64,000 nucleotides of DNA, taken from NCBI GenBank assembly GCA_028554755.1, contig JAPTOF010000016.1, forward strand, positions 7,911,001-7,975,000, written 5' to 3'. The position numbers and the translations under genes were made by a program. Source of the DNA: Cordia subcordata (lineage: Eukaryota; Streptophyta; Magnoliopsida; Boraginales; Cordiaceae). Under the pieces are notes generated by a model. It made no database searches. It saw nothing but the letters and a program-made list of their open reading frames with translations, and was not told the DNA's origin. Shown piece by piece: positions 11,901-22,011 of the stretch. The first letter of the stretch is position 1, and the number at the start of each line of letters is the position of its first letter.

Positions 11901-14197
11901 TAGAGGATGGAAAATCTAACGTTGTCATCAATGGGCAACCTATACCAGACCGTGTCCTCAAGAAGGTTGAAAAAGTTTCTGGTCCTATTCAGCCTGGAGA
12001 GTACTGGTGAGTGCATGTACACTGAAGCACTGTCATCCTGGCATTTGGATTGCCTTTTCGATTCTTTTAATACTGCTATCTGTTGTCAACATCCAGGAAT
12101 TTAATTCCATCTTAACATGTGTATCTTTTGCTTATATCATAATTTTAGGTTCAGCTAATATCAAGTGATTTAAATGGTTTTCTTTTGTTTTCACCAGTTT
12201 AACAAATTTTGACATTCTCATCTTATGAAACTGTCATCCTGGCATTTGGATTGCCTTTTCGATTCTTTTAATACTGCTATCTGTTGTCAACATCCAGGAA
12301 TTTAATTCCATCTTAACATGTGTATCTTTTGCTTATATCATAATTTTAGGTTCAGCTAATATCAAGTGATTTAAATGGTTTTCTTTTGTTTTCACCAGTT
12401 TAACAAATTTTGACATTCTCATCTTATGAAACTCTTCCTCCAAATGCTCTCTGAATCTTATAAGCATGTGTACATTCTTATTAAGCATCTTTCTCTTCTC
12501 AACCTCAAAAAAGATGATAATTTTTTTTTCCCTTTCACCATTTGTAAATATTGTGGCGAACAGGTATGACTACAGAGCTGGATTTTGGGGTGTGATGGGC
12601 CATCCTTGCCTAGGCATAATTCCGGTGAGATTACAATGTTTTTAATACATTAAATTTCTGCCATTACCCGGAATTACATGTGTAAATAGCCAATAATCTC
12701 CACTTCTCTTTGCAGCCAAAAATTGAAGAATTTAATTTTCCTATGCCGGAAAATTGTGCGAATGGAAGTACCAAAATTTTCGTGAATGGTCGTGAGCTTC
12801 ATCGGAAAGATCTAGATCTACTTTCTAGTAGAGGTCTTCCACTTACCAGACACAAATCTTACCTCATTGAGATTTCTGGAAACGTTGTGGATGAGCATAC
12901 TGGTCAGGAGCTAGATAGTCTTGGGAAACTTGCCCCGACGTAAGGCTCATCTTCCTTTTTCGCTCTTCATACTAGCAATCAAGTAATTTTGCTATTGTAG
13001 TTGTTGATTTATGTGTGATTCATTCGCTGTTCTCATTTTTCGGTCTGAGGTCTTCCACAAATTGTTTGTTATTCATTATCACGAGCATGGGCAGATGGGG
13101 TATGTCGGTCAGATCGATGCTTCTTTTTGGTCTGTTTGACCTAGCTGCGAGATTTCAGTTATTGACTTGTAGAGCTTTTAGCAGTAGAGTTTTGGTCATA
13201 AGTGTTGTTGAATAAAAGCCATTGATTATTTGACCATATATTTTAGTACTGAAATCTCACAGCTAGGTCAAACAGGCCTAAACTATCGATGCTCCTTTTA
13301 GGTCTTTCCCTGGTTCTTATTCCATTAATAATAACATTCTTCCAAAAGTAGGTAGTTACTGTCAGCTTTTACTTTGACAGTGAATAGGACCATCCTTTTG
13401 GGATCCTGTTGTATGTAGCTAAGAATAAAATCATTCGAATCATGACAAATTATGTCTCCCAGAAATTTAACTACAAACGAGGATCTGTTACAAGAGCTGT
13501 TTGATGCTAGGACATAATTTGTGTTGGCTAATTAGTTTATTTTGCCACCTTTTATTGTATCCGATGATGGCATTTCAGGGCAATCTCCTATTAATAGTGT
13601 CTCAAATGCATATGCAAATCAAACAATTACCTTCCAACAATTGGCTACCTAATGGCAAAGTTCATTTAGTCAAATGCTGAAGAAAATTTCCAGATTAAAT
13701 GTCACTTGTTGCTTTCTTTCCATCAAATGCCTGATTAAATATATTGAAGCAAAATGTTCAAATGGCTGAGTGAAGAGGAAAGAACAAGCATAAAAGAAAG
13801 TTTGTCAGGAAAAAAGTTGAATAGAAGTTTCCTGTTTCTTCTTTAGCAATATTTCCTTGCAAGTAATCTACCATTTCTAGTAGTTTCTATGCTTAGTATG
13901 TTGATTCATGTAAAATCTTCTGAGTATGCATTGTGCCTAATATTGCTTGGTTGATGATGGCTAGTTATGTCACATGTTTCTTTAAGAACTAGAAATTCTG
14001 ATCGTGAAGGGTGAGTCGCTGACTTGTGTTTCGCTTAACTGCAGTAATGCTTTTATCACGGGTAGAACTGACTATGAGATTTACTGCAGTAATGCTTTTA
14101 TCAGGTGTAGAACTGACTATGATATTTGAACAGGGTCGAGAAAGCTGGACATGGATTCGGGATGAAGATTCCTAAATCTTTTTCTCAACAAGCATGA
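8921..14197 (+). CDS. EDR4: ENHANCED DISEASE RESISTANCE 4-like protein (DUF3133 / zinc_ribbon_12)
   Basis: The five-exon model joins 8921-9035, 9615-12006, 12564-12624, 12716-12939 and 14134-14197. All introns are GT-AG and all junctions keep frame, giving 951 aa. The N-terminus has a paired CxxC element (C12-P-K-C15 and C30-G-G-C33) ending AVLRA, characteristic of the EDR4 family. About residues 266-290 look coiled-coil. A proline-rich central part is followed by a zinc-ribbon-like block near residues 525-575 (FIACCQCYELL, then VRCGACSSTF). The conserved C-terminal part begins YDYRAGFWGVMG at residue 837. Arabidopsis EDR4 is a negative regulator of defence against powdery mildew that acts with clathrin heavy chain to relocate the kinase EDR1 at fungal penetration sites; that role here is inferred from family membership. 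The long open frame from 9569 begins inside intron 1, so its first ATG is not the start. A decayed copy of exon 4 lies at 44995-45905. Confidence 0.9.
9055..9108. repeat. TA/TG microsatellite in EDR4 intron 1
   Basis: Alternating (TA) and (TG) dinucleotides end in an uninterrupted TG run, about 20 bp after the splice donor at 9036. It is likely to be length-variable and has no coding role. Confidence 0.8.
9300..9410. mobile_element. Foldback MITE in EDR4 intron 1
   Basis: GTTTGTTGTATGCTTATCT followed by AAAATCTTAAAT at the left is the near reverse complement of ATTTAAGATTCAGATAAGTATAAAACAAAC at the right. The arms are about 33 bp and the whole element is only about 110 bp. No target duplication was confirmed. 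Confidence 0.55.
12030..12431. repeat. Perfect 201-bp tandem duplication in EDR4 intron 2
   Basis: The segment starting CTGTCATCCTGGCATTTGG occupies 12030-12230 and is repeated at 12231-12431. Reading both copies base by base I find no difference. It lies 24 bp after the splice donor at 12007 and does not disturb the splice sites. Identity implies a very recent event or an assembly artefact. Confidence 0.9.
13112..13294. repeat. Long inverted repeat in EDR4 intron 4
   Basis: The left arm 13112-13158 (GATCGATGCTTC through CTAGCTGCGAGATTTCAG) pairs with the right arm 13249-13294 (CTGAAATCTCACAGCTAGG through ATCGATGCTC). There are only a few mismatches, and the loop is about 90 nt. Transcribed within the EDR4 pre-mRNA it would form a stem of about 46 bp. 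It could be a MITE or a local inverted duplication. Confidence 0.7.
14039..14128. repeat. 45-bp tandem duplication next to the last EDR4 splice acceptor
   Basis: CTGCAGTAATGCTTTTATCA begins at 14039 and again at 14084, a period of 45 bp. A few substitutions separate the copies. The second copy runs to within a few bases of the acceptor (AACAG, exon 5 from 14134). Each copy begins with its own pyrimidine-rich CTGCAG, a possible alternative acceptor. Confidence 0.75.
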
Positions 14198-15304
14198 TCA
14201 CTTCTCAAGTTTTGGTTGCTAATTTGCTATGGACAATTGAACAGTTCAATCAAGCAATCAGCTGCTACTTTTCTAAGTGTTTCATTTGTGGAGATGGTCC
14301 AAAAGCTACATCTTTAAATGGTTTCTTGATCTGTAATGTGTTCTGTTTGTAATATCAAATAGTTACTTCTTGTTTGCAGTCTTTTCTTTTCCCCTTCTTT
14401 TTCTGCAAATTGTCACGTGGGGGACCATTTTTGTGTTTTGTAGTTTTATTCAACAGATGCAGATAAAAAAGTCATGAAGATTTATTCTTCTATTGTTCAA
14501 AGGGTAAAAAGTAAAAACTTTGTGATTGTAATTTGTAAAGAAAGCTAAAAAAGATGCTTGCTTGTTCCTGATCTTCTTTAGTGACACTATGGTAAGGATA
14601 TAATCTTTTTTTTTTTTTTTGGACTTTCAAGTTGGCGAGCTGCTTTTATTATTTCTATGCACGTGTGATTTGTTCAGTTGTACTGACTACTTTAAAGACA
14701 AATATTAATCCTAATGTTTTAAAATAAAAATAATACCTATTAATTTTAACTCAAATTTCATAATTGCTTGTTATAATGTCTTGGAGCTTGTTTGGCTTTA
14801 TTTATTTTGCAGTTTATAAGTTCTTAAAAAAAAAAAATCCTCTTACATGTGTTTTATTATTTGATGTTTATAAGTCTCAAATAAACTTAGACAAAAAGGC
14901 TGTTGCTTGCGGGAATTTTGATGGAGTTTGATTTTTAATTAACGAGTCCTATATGTGACAGCACATTCTTCACATATGCACTAATTTGGTAAACGCTCTC
15001 AATGCAAGGCACGAGATAGGATTCCAACTTGGTCATAAGTGGTGAAGGAGTGCAATTTAAACTATGTTCCTTTACCATAATATTTTCCCGTACTTCCTCA
15101 TCTTTATTTATAATATAATACTGTTTGTTCACAATATTAATACTGTTTGTGCACCATATTAATATTGTGTGAGTTTGAATGTGCTTTTGTGTATAAGTGT
15201 GTGTAAGAATAGTGAACAATAAATGTTACGTGGTGAAGTAATAAATTATGAACAAATAGTAAAAAAGTTGTGAACAATTTAATTGGTGTGTTTGTTCATA
15301 CTTT
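14198..15304 (+). other. EDR4 3' UTR and downstream DNA; one arm of a local duplication
   Basis: The 3' UTR presumably follows the stop codon at 14195-14197. From about 14585 to 15070 the sequence matches 53730-54170, for example GCTGCTTTTATTATTTCT, AAAATAAAAATAATRCCTA and GACTTGGTCATAAG-type blocks. This makes it part of a decayed segmental duplication. No gene is visible. A short TACTGTTTGTTCACAATATT-type phrase is repeated at about 15118 and 15142. Confidence 0.6.
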
Positions 15305-15315
15305 TGTTAAAAAAA

Positions 15316-15351
<36 letters not shown>

Positions 15352-15600
15352 AATGAATGAAAATAAACTTAAATTGATAAAGTGGGATTATCCCATATTA
15401 GAATATTTGATTGTTATCAATTGGGTTTAATAAATTATCAGTGAGTGGGTGCTTATTTCTCAAAATGATTAAGAAGTTCAAAAGCTGGAACACGAAACAA
15501 TTGGCTAATGACTTGTGAGTACGTGTTTTATGCGTTTTAAGCTTTTTGGATTTCCCCACGTTTGATGAATTATGATGGTCTTTCACTTCTTTCTTTATTG

Positions 15601-15873
15601 ATTTTTTTGTTTTTTGTTTTTTAAAATGGTTAACCAAAGGAGAACCCCTTTCCCACCTGACCAGAGGCCCCTTAACCAGGCGGGAGGTAAATCGAGGGAT
15701 GTGCGTGAGTGGCAGTCCGACCAGGGAGAGGACCAACGGGCGTGGAAATTCAGCAATAGCCCCCGCAATATTTCAGCGGAGTACTGCCGCCACACGAACT
15801 CGATCCCTCGTTGTCAGGGTGTCTCCACCCTAATCACCTGGCCACTTACCAACTCACCTATGCCCCTGGGGGC
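15601..15873 (-). mobile_element. tRNA-derived SINE inserted in the Copia-1 5' LTR
   Basis: The insert is absent from the 3' LTR. It is flanked by the direct repeat TTCTTTATTG (15591-15600 and 15874-15883). On the minus strand it starts GCCCCCAGGGGCATAGGTG, contains an A-box-like TGAGTTGGTAAGTGG and a B-box-like GGATCGAGTTC, and ends in an A-rich tail interrupted by C. Those are the features of a pol III SINE mobilised by a LINE. The open frame at 15614-15952 across it is incidental. Confidence 0.85.
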
Positions 15874-15922
15874 TTCTTTATTGCTTTTTGGTTACAGGTC
15901 CTTTGGTTTGGTTGTGATTGGC

Positions 15923-15931
15923 TTATATAAA
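15923..15931 (+). promoter_or_regulatory. TATA box of the Copia-1 LTR promoter
   Basis: TTATATAAA sits inside the short palindrome GGCTTATATAAAGCC and is conserved in the 3' LTR. It would place transcript initiation about 30 nt downstream, leaving the CCTTAAGG motif near 16157 inside the leader. Confidence 0.7.
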
Positions 15932-16151
15932 GCCTTGAGTCTTGTTTTCTGACAAGTAGCAGAGCTAGTAGTACTCTAAAACCATAATAGCATAGCTTTT
16001 GTGTTCGGTTTTCTTTGCATTTTGAACGAGAGAGAATTCGGTCCGTTTAGTTCAAAAGTTCTCGTAGTTTGAAATGCTTCTATTACGAGAGAAGATTGTT
16101 GTATTTTGGGAGGGTTACGCTATCGAGTCGTTAGCATCGTAGACGGAGCAC

Positions 16152-16403
16152 TAAATCCTTAAGGACACTGAATCAAATTCATGCCTTAATCTTGTCGATT
16201 TGGTACTGTCAATCTAAATATAATATTTATATTATATTTCGTTCTTGATATCATTGCTTGTGTTTCTATATCTCATTTTCTTATGTTTGCATTTTATGAT
16301 ATCATTTTACGTGTAATATATATATATATATATATATATATTCTTTTTGTTTTTTTTAGAATAAAATTTTTTGCTCAATGTTTCTTACAATCTTAAGGAT
16401 TTA
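16152..16403 (+). other. Copia-1 LTR motif complementary to the post-LTR primer site
   Basis: TAAATCCTTAAG at 16152-16163 in the LTR is the exact reverse complement of CTTAAGGATTTA at 16392-16403, which starts three bases after the LTR end, where a primer-binding site is expected. No TGGTATCAGAGC-type site is present. The same LTR motif is kept in the 3' LTR (21791-21802). Copia-3 has an equivalent pair with different bases. That the pair primes reverse transcription, or folds the leader RNA, is inference. Confidence 0.6.
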
Positions 16404-16528
16404 CTAAGAAAATTATTAAATTAAGAAGTTGTCATTGTCTTCATAGTTTTATTTTCTACTAATCTATTTGTCTTGTGAGTGTAGAAAAAATAATTTTTGG
16501 TTACTGGATCTAAATTATTTTAAAAAAA

Positions 16529-17619
16529 ATGAATACCAATGCTGGAAATGTTGGAAACACCAATGTTGGTGATATAACTGGATAGGATGCCATAACTGGA
16601 AATGTGCCTACTGTTGATAGTGGCATCAATCAGACTGGACCAATTGGAAAGTCTAGTCAAGTTCCTGAAAATGTGTTCGGGAGCATGCCAGTGATTGCAC
16701 CTTCAGGTTATGTTCCTCCATCACATGCAGAGAAGCCTGAACTGTTCACTAAGAAAGATTTCAAAAGATGGCAATACCAAATGCTCTTTTACCTAACCAC
16801 TTTGGGTTTGGTACGCTATTTGGAAGAAGATGCCCCAGACTTGGGTGAAAAACTTGATGCGCAAGTTGTCGCTGCGGTACATATGTGGAAGCATTGTGAC
16901 TTTCTTTACAAAAATTATATCCTGAACTGCTTAGACAACACTTTGTATAATGTCTATAGTATACATAAGAGTGCAAAGGAGTTATGGCAGTCATTGGAAA
17001 AGAAATACAAAACTGAGGATGCTGGCACAAAGAAATTTGTAGTTGGCTAGTTTCTTGAATTTTCAATGGCAGATTCTAAGATTGTGATGGCCCAAGTGCA
17101 AGAGTACTAGTTAATAGTCCATGACTTGTTAGCTAAAGGAATGGTCTTGAATGAATCCTTTTAGGTGGCAGCCTTGATAGAAAAGTTGCCACCTGGATGG
17201 AGAGATTTCAAGAATTATTTGAAACACAAAGAAAGAAAATGTCAATGGAGGACCTTATCCTAAGATTGAGGATAGAAGAAGACAACCAATTTTCCAAGAA
17301 ACAGGTTGGTGGTCCAATTATGGGATCCAAGGCCAATGTGATTGAGCATGGTCAGTCCAGCAATTTCAATAGAAAGAGTAAAGCTTCAAGCCAAGGTCAG
17401 AAGAAGCAAAATTCTTGTCAAAAGAAGATGAAGTTTTCTGGAAATTGCTATATCTGTGACAAGCCTGGACACAAAGCTAAAGATTGCAGACTTAGGCAGA
17501 GCCAAGGCAACAAGAAGAAAGCTCAAGCAAACATTATGGATGATCTAGGGGATGACATGTCTGAGATGAAAATCTCTACAGTTATATCAGAAGTGAATGT
17601 GGTAGGCAATCCAAAATAA
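16529..17619 (+). pseudogene. Copia-1 gag remnant with CCHC zinc knuckle
   Basis: Translation from the ATG at 16529 meets stops soon after (about 16583) and again at 17048, about 17108 and about 17162. The frame shifts near 17226. Beyond that, the reading frame resumes with MSMEDLILRLRIEEDN and the nucleocapsid knuckle CYICDKPGHKAKDC (about 17446-17487). Several stops stand where a related gag has Gln (TAG for CAG), consistent with C-to-T decay. Gag would package element RNA in virus-like particles. This copy is not functional. Confidence 0.85.
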
Positions 17620-20600
17620 TGGTTTATCGACACCGGAGCCACTAGACATGTATGTTATGAGAAAAGGTTATTCTTGACCTATGAACCCAATCCTAATGGT
17701 GAAGTTCTTATATGGGTAATTACTCTACTTCAAAAGTTATGGTACAGGGAATGTGATCCTGGAGATGGCTTCGAGGATCAAGCTAACTTTAAAAAATGTC
17801 CTTCAAGTACCTGACATTAGGAAGAATTTGGTTTCTGGCTCACTATTAGGAAATGTTGGTCTTACCATGATTTTTAATTCTGATAAAGTTGTACTTAAGA
17901 AAGGTTATGATTTCGTTGGGAAGGGCTATCTCTATGAGGGGATGTTTAAGTTAAGTGTTAAAGCTCTTGTCCTAAATGAGTTTGTATCCGATGGCTTTCT
18001 GGCCAGAAGAATATTAATAAAAATGTTTCTTCTGCTTATTTTCTTGAGTCTTCTAATTTATGGCATGATAGACTAGGTCATATAAATTTTGATTAATTAC
18101 ATAGACTTGTGAATATGAGTTTAATTCCAAATGTGAATTTTAATACTCACAAGAAATGTGAAGTATGTTTTGAATCAAAATTAACGAGAACATCTTTCAA
18201 GTCTATGGAAAGAACTTCAGAACCCTTAGAATTGATCCATAGTGACATTTGTGATTTGAAGTTTGTACAAACTAGAGGTGGAAAAAAGTATTTTATTACT
18301 TTTATTGACGATTGCACAAGATTCTGTTATGTTTATTTACTTAAATCCAAAGATGAAACTTTGGAAGTATTTAAACAATATAAAGCTGAGGTTGAGAATC
18401 AATTTGACAAGAAGATCAAGAGTTTAAGAACTGATAGAGGGGGAGAATATGTGTATCCTTTTGAAGCATTTTGTGCTGAACAAGGGATAATTCATCAAAC
18501 GACAGCCCCATATTCTCCTCAACAAAATGGTGTTGCTGAACGCAAAAACCAAACTCTAAAAGAAATGATGAATGCCATGTTGATCAATTCGGGATTGCCT
18601 CAGAACTTGTGGGGGGAAGCAATATTAACTGCAAACCATATTTTGAACAAAGTTCCCCACAAGAGACTTGACAAGACCCCATATGAGTTATGGAAAGGTC
18701 GACCACCTTTCTACTTATATTTAAGGATTTGGGGTTGTCTAGCTAAAGTAGGAGTTCCTACTCCTAAGATGGTAAAAATTGGTCCAAAAACTGTGGATTG
18801 TATTTTTATTGGGTATGCGCAGAATAGTACTGCGTATAGATTTCTTGTACATAAATTAGAAATAACTGATATTCATGTGAATACAGTTATTGAATCTCGA
18901 AATGTGGAATTTTTTGAGATGATTTTCCCATACAAGAATGCAGAAGACCAAATTCTTCCAAGAGAACATATGAACAAATAGTTGTGCATCAAGAGAATAC
19001 AACTGGGAAAGATTTTGAACCTACGTGTAGTAAGTGAGCAAGGACGTCTATATCTTTTGGGCTAGATTTTATAACTTTCATGTTAGATAGTGAGCCCAAG
19101 ACTTTTCAAGAAGTTGTATCTTCTCCTGAAGCGCCTTTTTGGAGAGAGGCTGTAAATAGCGAGATCGATTCCGTCATGCATAATCATACATAGGAATTGG
19201 TGGATCTTTCTCCTGGAAATAAAGCTTTAGGGTGCAAATGGATTTTTAAGAGGAAGATGAAAGCAGATGGATCAATAGACAAATATAAGGCTCGTCTTGT
19301 CATCAAAGGTTATAAACAGAAAGAAGTCCTTGATTATTTTGATACTTATTCACCAATAACAAGGATTACATCCATTAGGATGTTAATAGCCATAGTTGCT
19401 ATATACAATTCAGAGATACATCAAATGGATGTGAAAACTGCCTTCTTGAATGGAGATTTACAAGAAGAAATCTATATGGAACAACCTGAAGGATTTGTTG
19501 TTCCTGGTAAGGAGAAGAAGGTCTGTCAACTTGTTAAATCCTTGTATGGATTGAAACAAGCGCCAAAACAATGGCATGAGAAGTTTGATAAGGTCATGTT
19601 ATCAAATGGCTTTAAAATCAATGAGTATGACAAGTGTGTCTATTGGAAGGGCACAATTCAAGAATTCGTCATTGTTTGTCTATATGTAGATGATATGCTT
19701 ATTATCGGGAGTGATAATAATGCTATTACTTCTACTAACAAGATGCTATCTCGTAATTTTAAAATGAAAGACATGGGTGCTACAGATGTAATTTTAGGTG
19801 TCAAAATTACAAGAACATCTGATGGTTTGGTTTTGTCCTAATCCCATTATATTGAAAAGATATAGGACAAATTTAACAAGAATGATGATGGGATAACAAA
19901 GACACCTTTAGATGTAAATGTACATCTAAGTAAAAATATGGGAGACACTGTATCTCAATTGGATTACTCGCATATTATCGGGAACGTGATGTATATTATA
20001 AACTCTACGAGACCCGATATTGCATATGCGGTTAGCAGACTGAGTAGGTACACAAGCAATCCAGGACAATCCCATTGGATTGCTGTTGTATGAGTCTTGT
20101 GATATCTGAGATATACCTTAGATTATGGGCTGTATTTCACAAGGTATCCAACTGTTTTAGAAGGCTACGGTGATGCCAATTGGATATTAGATATTAAAGA
20201 CTCAAAATCCACAAGTGGGTATGTCTTTACATTAGCAGGTGCAGCTATGTCATAGAAGTCCACTAAGCATACATGTATATCCATGTCCACAATGGAATCT
20301 GAATTCATAGCTTCGGACAAAACTGCAGAAGATGCAGAATGGTTACATCAATTCTTAGAGGACATTCCTTGTTGGCCAAAACTTGTACCAGCTGTTAGCA
20401 TCTATTGTGACAGTCAGTCGGCTATAAGTAGGGCACAAAGTAAGATGTACAATGGTAAATCTAGACATATTCGTCGTAGACATAATACTGTTAAGCAATT
20501 GCTCTCTATTGGGATTATTTCTCTTGATTATGTGAAGTCAAAGGAGAACATTGCGGATCTACTTACTAAATGTGTGAATAGAGAGGGAGTATATAAATCG

Positions 20601-20645
20601 TCGAGGGGAATGGGTTTTAAGCCAATTTCTAAAGAGTTGTCATAG
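17620..20645 (+). pseudogene. Copia-1 pol remnant: protease, integrase, RT, RNase H
   Basis: The order is protease (WFIDTGATRHV at about 17622), GAG-pre-integrase (KKCEVCFESK), integrase core with SDICD and RTDRGGEY (18109-18981), RT with MDVKTAFLNGDL and the catalytic YVDD (about 19686), and RNase H (20283-20645) with CDSQSAI and LLTK. It is broken by a frameshift after the protease, stops around 18064-18095, and stops near 19194, 19841, 19863, 20091 and 20255. In some of these the expected residue is Trp or Gln, so the change is a G-to-A or C-to-T transition. The domain order confirms Ty1/copia. Confidence 0.9.
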
Positions 20646-21215
20646 TTGACAACCCTGCCTTGTTGATAGAAGATCCCTATATCTTGGTTCAAAGGGAAAA
20701 CTGGATTATGTTGACTCTACTAGAACACTGTGGGGGGTTAGTCCTCCGCCTATTCTTATAACGAGAAGACAGTGCTGCCTGTGAGATATAGATTAAGCAT
20801 TTGCTTTTAATGATTCATGTAGCATGGAATGTCCAAGTGGAGTATAGCAAGATACTCTTCACAGTGAATCACCTATGTGAGTAAGTAGTGGGTCGGCTCC
20901 TAAGAGGATCGAAGGCAGGGTTCTCTGAGAGTACTCATAAAATCGGGAGTTGTTCAGGGCCGAAATGAACACAACTGTGAGAACTAAACAGTGTCTAAAG
21001 AGGTGTTGTGTGTACTATTGTCTTGATTTACACGAAAGCTGAACAGTTCAAGGCTTCTTGTCCATTGGTTGGCTAGTAAATTCGATAGTACTCACTCGGG
21101 AAGGTTCAAGGGTAGAAGCTACATATCCGAATACAACATCTCTTTATTTGATTATCTCTCTCTCGTGTCTGCATTTTTCATCTTGGCCAAATAATTTTTC
21201 ATTCATGTGGGGGAT

Positions 21216-22011
21216 TGTTAAAAAAAAATATATATTAATATATATATACATATATATATATATATATTTTGAGTAATGAATGAAAATAAACTTAAATTGA
21301 TAAAGTGGAATTATCCCATATCAGAATATTTGATTGTTATCAATTGGGTTTAATAAATTATCAGTGAATGGGTGCTTATTACTCAAAATGATTAAGAAGC
21401 TCAAAAGCTGAAACACGAAACAATTGGCTGATGAATTGTGAGTACGTGTTTTATGCGTTTTAAGCTTTTTGGATTTTCCCACGTTTGATGAATTATGATG
21501 GTCTTTCATTTCTTTCTTTATTGCTTTTTGGTTACGTGTCCTTTGGTTTGGTTGTGGTTGGCTTATATAAAGCCTTGAGTCTTGTTTTCTGACAAGTAGC
21601 AAAGCCAGTAGTACTCTAAAACCATAATAGCATAACTTTTGTATTTGGTTTTCTTTGCAATTTGAACAAGAGAGAATTCGGTCCGTTTAGTTCAAAAGTT
21701 CTCGTAATTTGAAGTGCTTCTATTACGAGAGAAGATTGTTGTATCCTAGAAGGGTTACACTATTGAACCATTAGCACCGTAGCAGAGAGTTAAATCCTTA
21801 AGGACACTGAATCAAATTCACGCCTCAATCTTGTTGATTTGGTACTGTCAATCTAAATATAATATTTATATTATATTTCGTTCTTGATACCATTACTTGT
21901 GTTTCTATATCTCATTTTCTTATGTTCGCATTTTACGATATCATTTTACGTGTAATATATATATATATATTCTTTTTGTTTTTTTAGAATAAATTTTCAA
22001 TGTTTCTTACA
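21216..22011 (+). repeat. 3' LTR of Copia-1
   Basis: It begins TGTTAAAA directly after the GTGGGGGAT polypurine tract and ends TTCTTACA. It matches the 5' LTR throughout but lacks the SINE, so it shows the pre-insertion site of that SINE. Confidence 0.95.

Larger units (their letters stand above)
15305..16389 (+). repeat. 5' LTR of Copia-1 (with SINE insertion)
   Basis: About 800 bp of LTR plus a 273-bp SINE and its duplicated target. It contains a TATA box at 15923-15931 and the palindromic motif ATCCTTAAGGA in its transcribed part. It begins with a long TA microsatellite and has a second TA run near its end (about 16318-16340). Confidence 0.95.
15305..22011 (+). mobile_element. Copia-1: complete but decayed Ty1/copia LTR retrotransposon
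   Basis: LTRs are at 15305-16389 (enlarged by a SINE) and 21216-22011, with TG...CA ends (TGTTAAAA ... TTCTTACA). A 5-bp target duplication ACTTT lies at 15300-15304 and 22012-22016. The polypurine tract ATGTGGGGGAT precedes the 3' LTR. Gag, protease, integrase, RT and RNase H occur in that order, which defines Ty1/copia. By eye the first ~245 bp of the LTRs differ at about ten positions, so the insertion is not recent. Several frame breaks and in-frame stops make it non-functional. The paralogous locus at 53730-54320 lacks the element, which confirms the insertion. Its proteins are clearly related to those of Copia-3. Confidence 0.95.

Noticed and set aside
15780..15873. A genuine tRNA gene, from the A-box and B-box-like words
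   Set aside because: The segment is part of a SINE with flanking duplication and an A-rich tail, and it does not fold as a full tRNA by eye. I found no tRNA or rRNA gene elsewhere.
15614..15952. 112-aa plus-strand ORF and its antisense partners
   Set aside because: They run across the SINE and LTR. No domain is visible and the region is explained by the two repeats.
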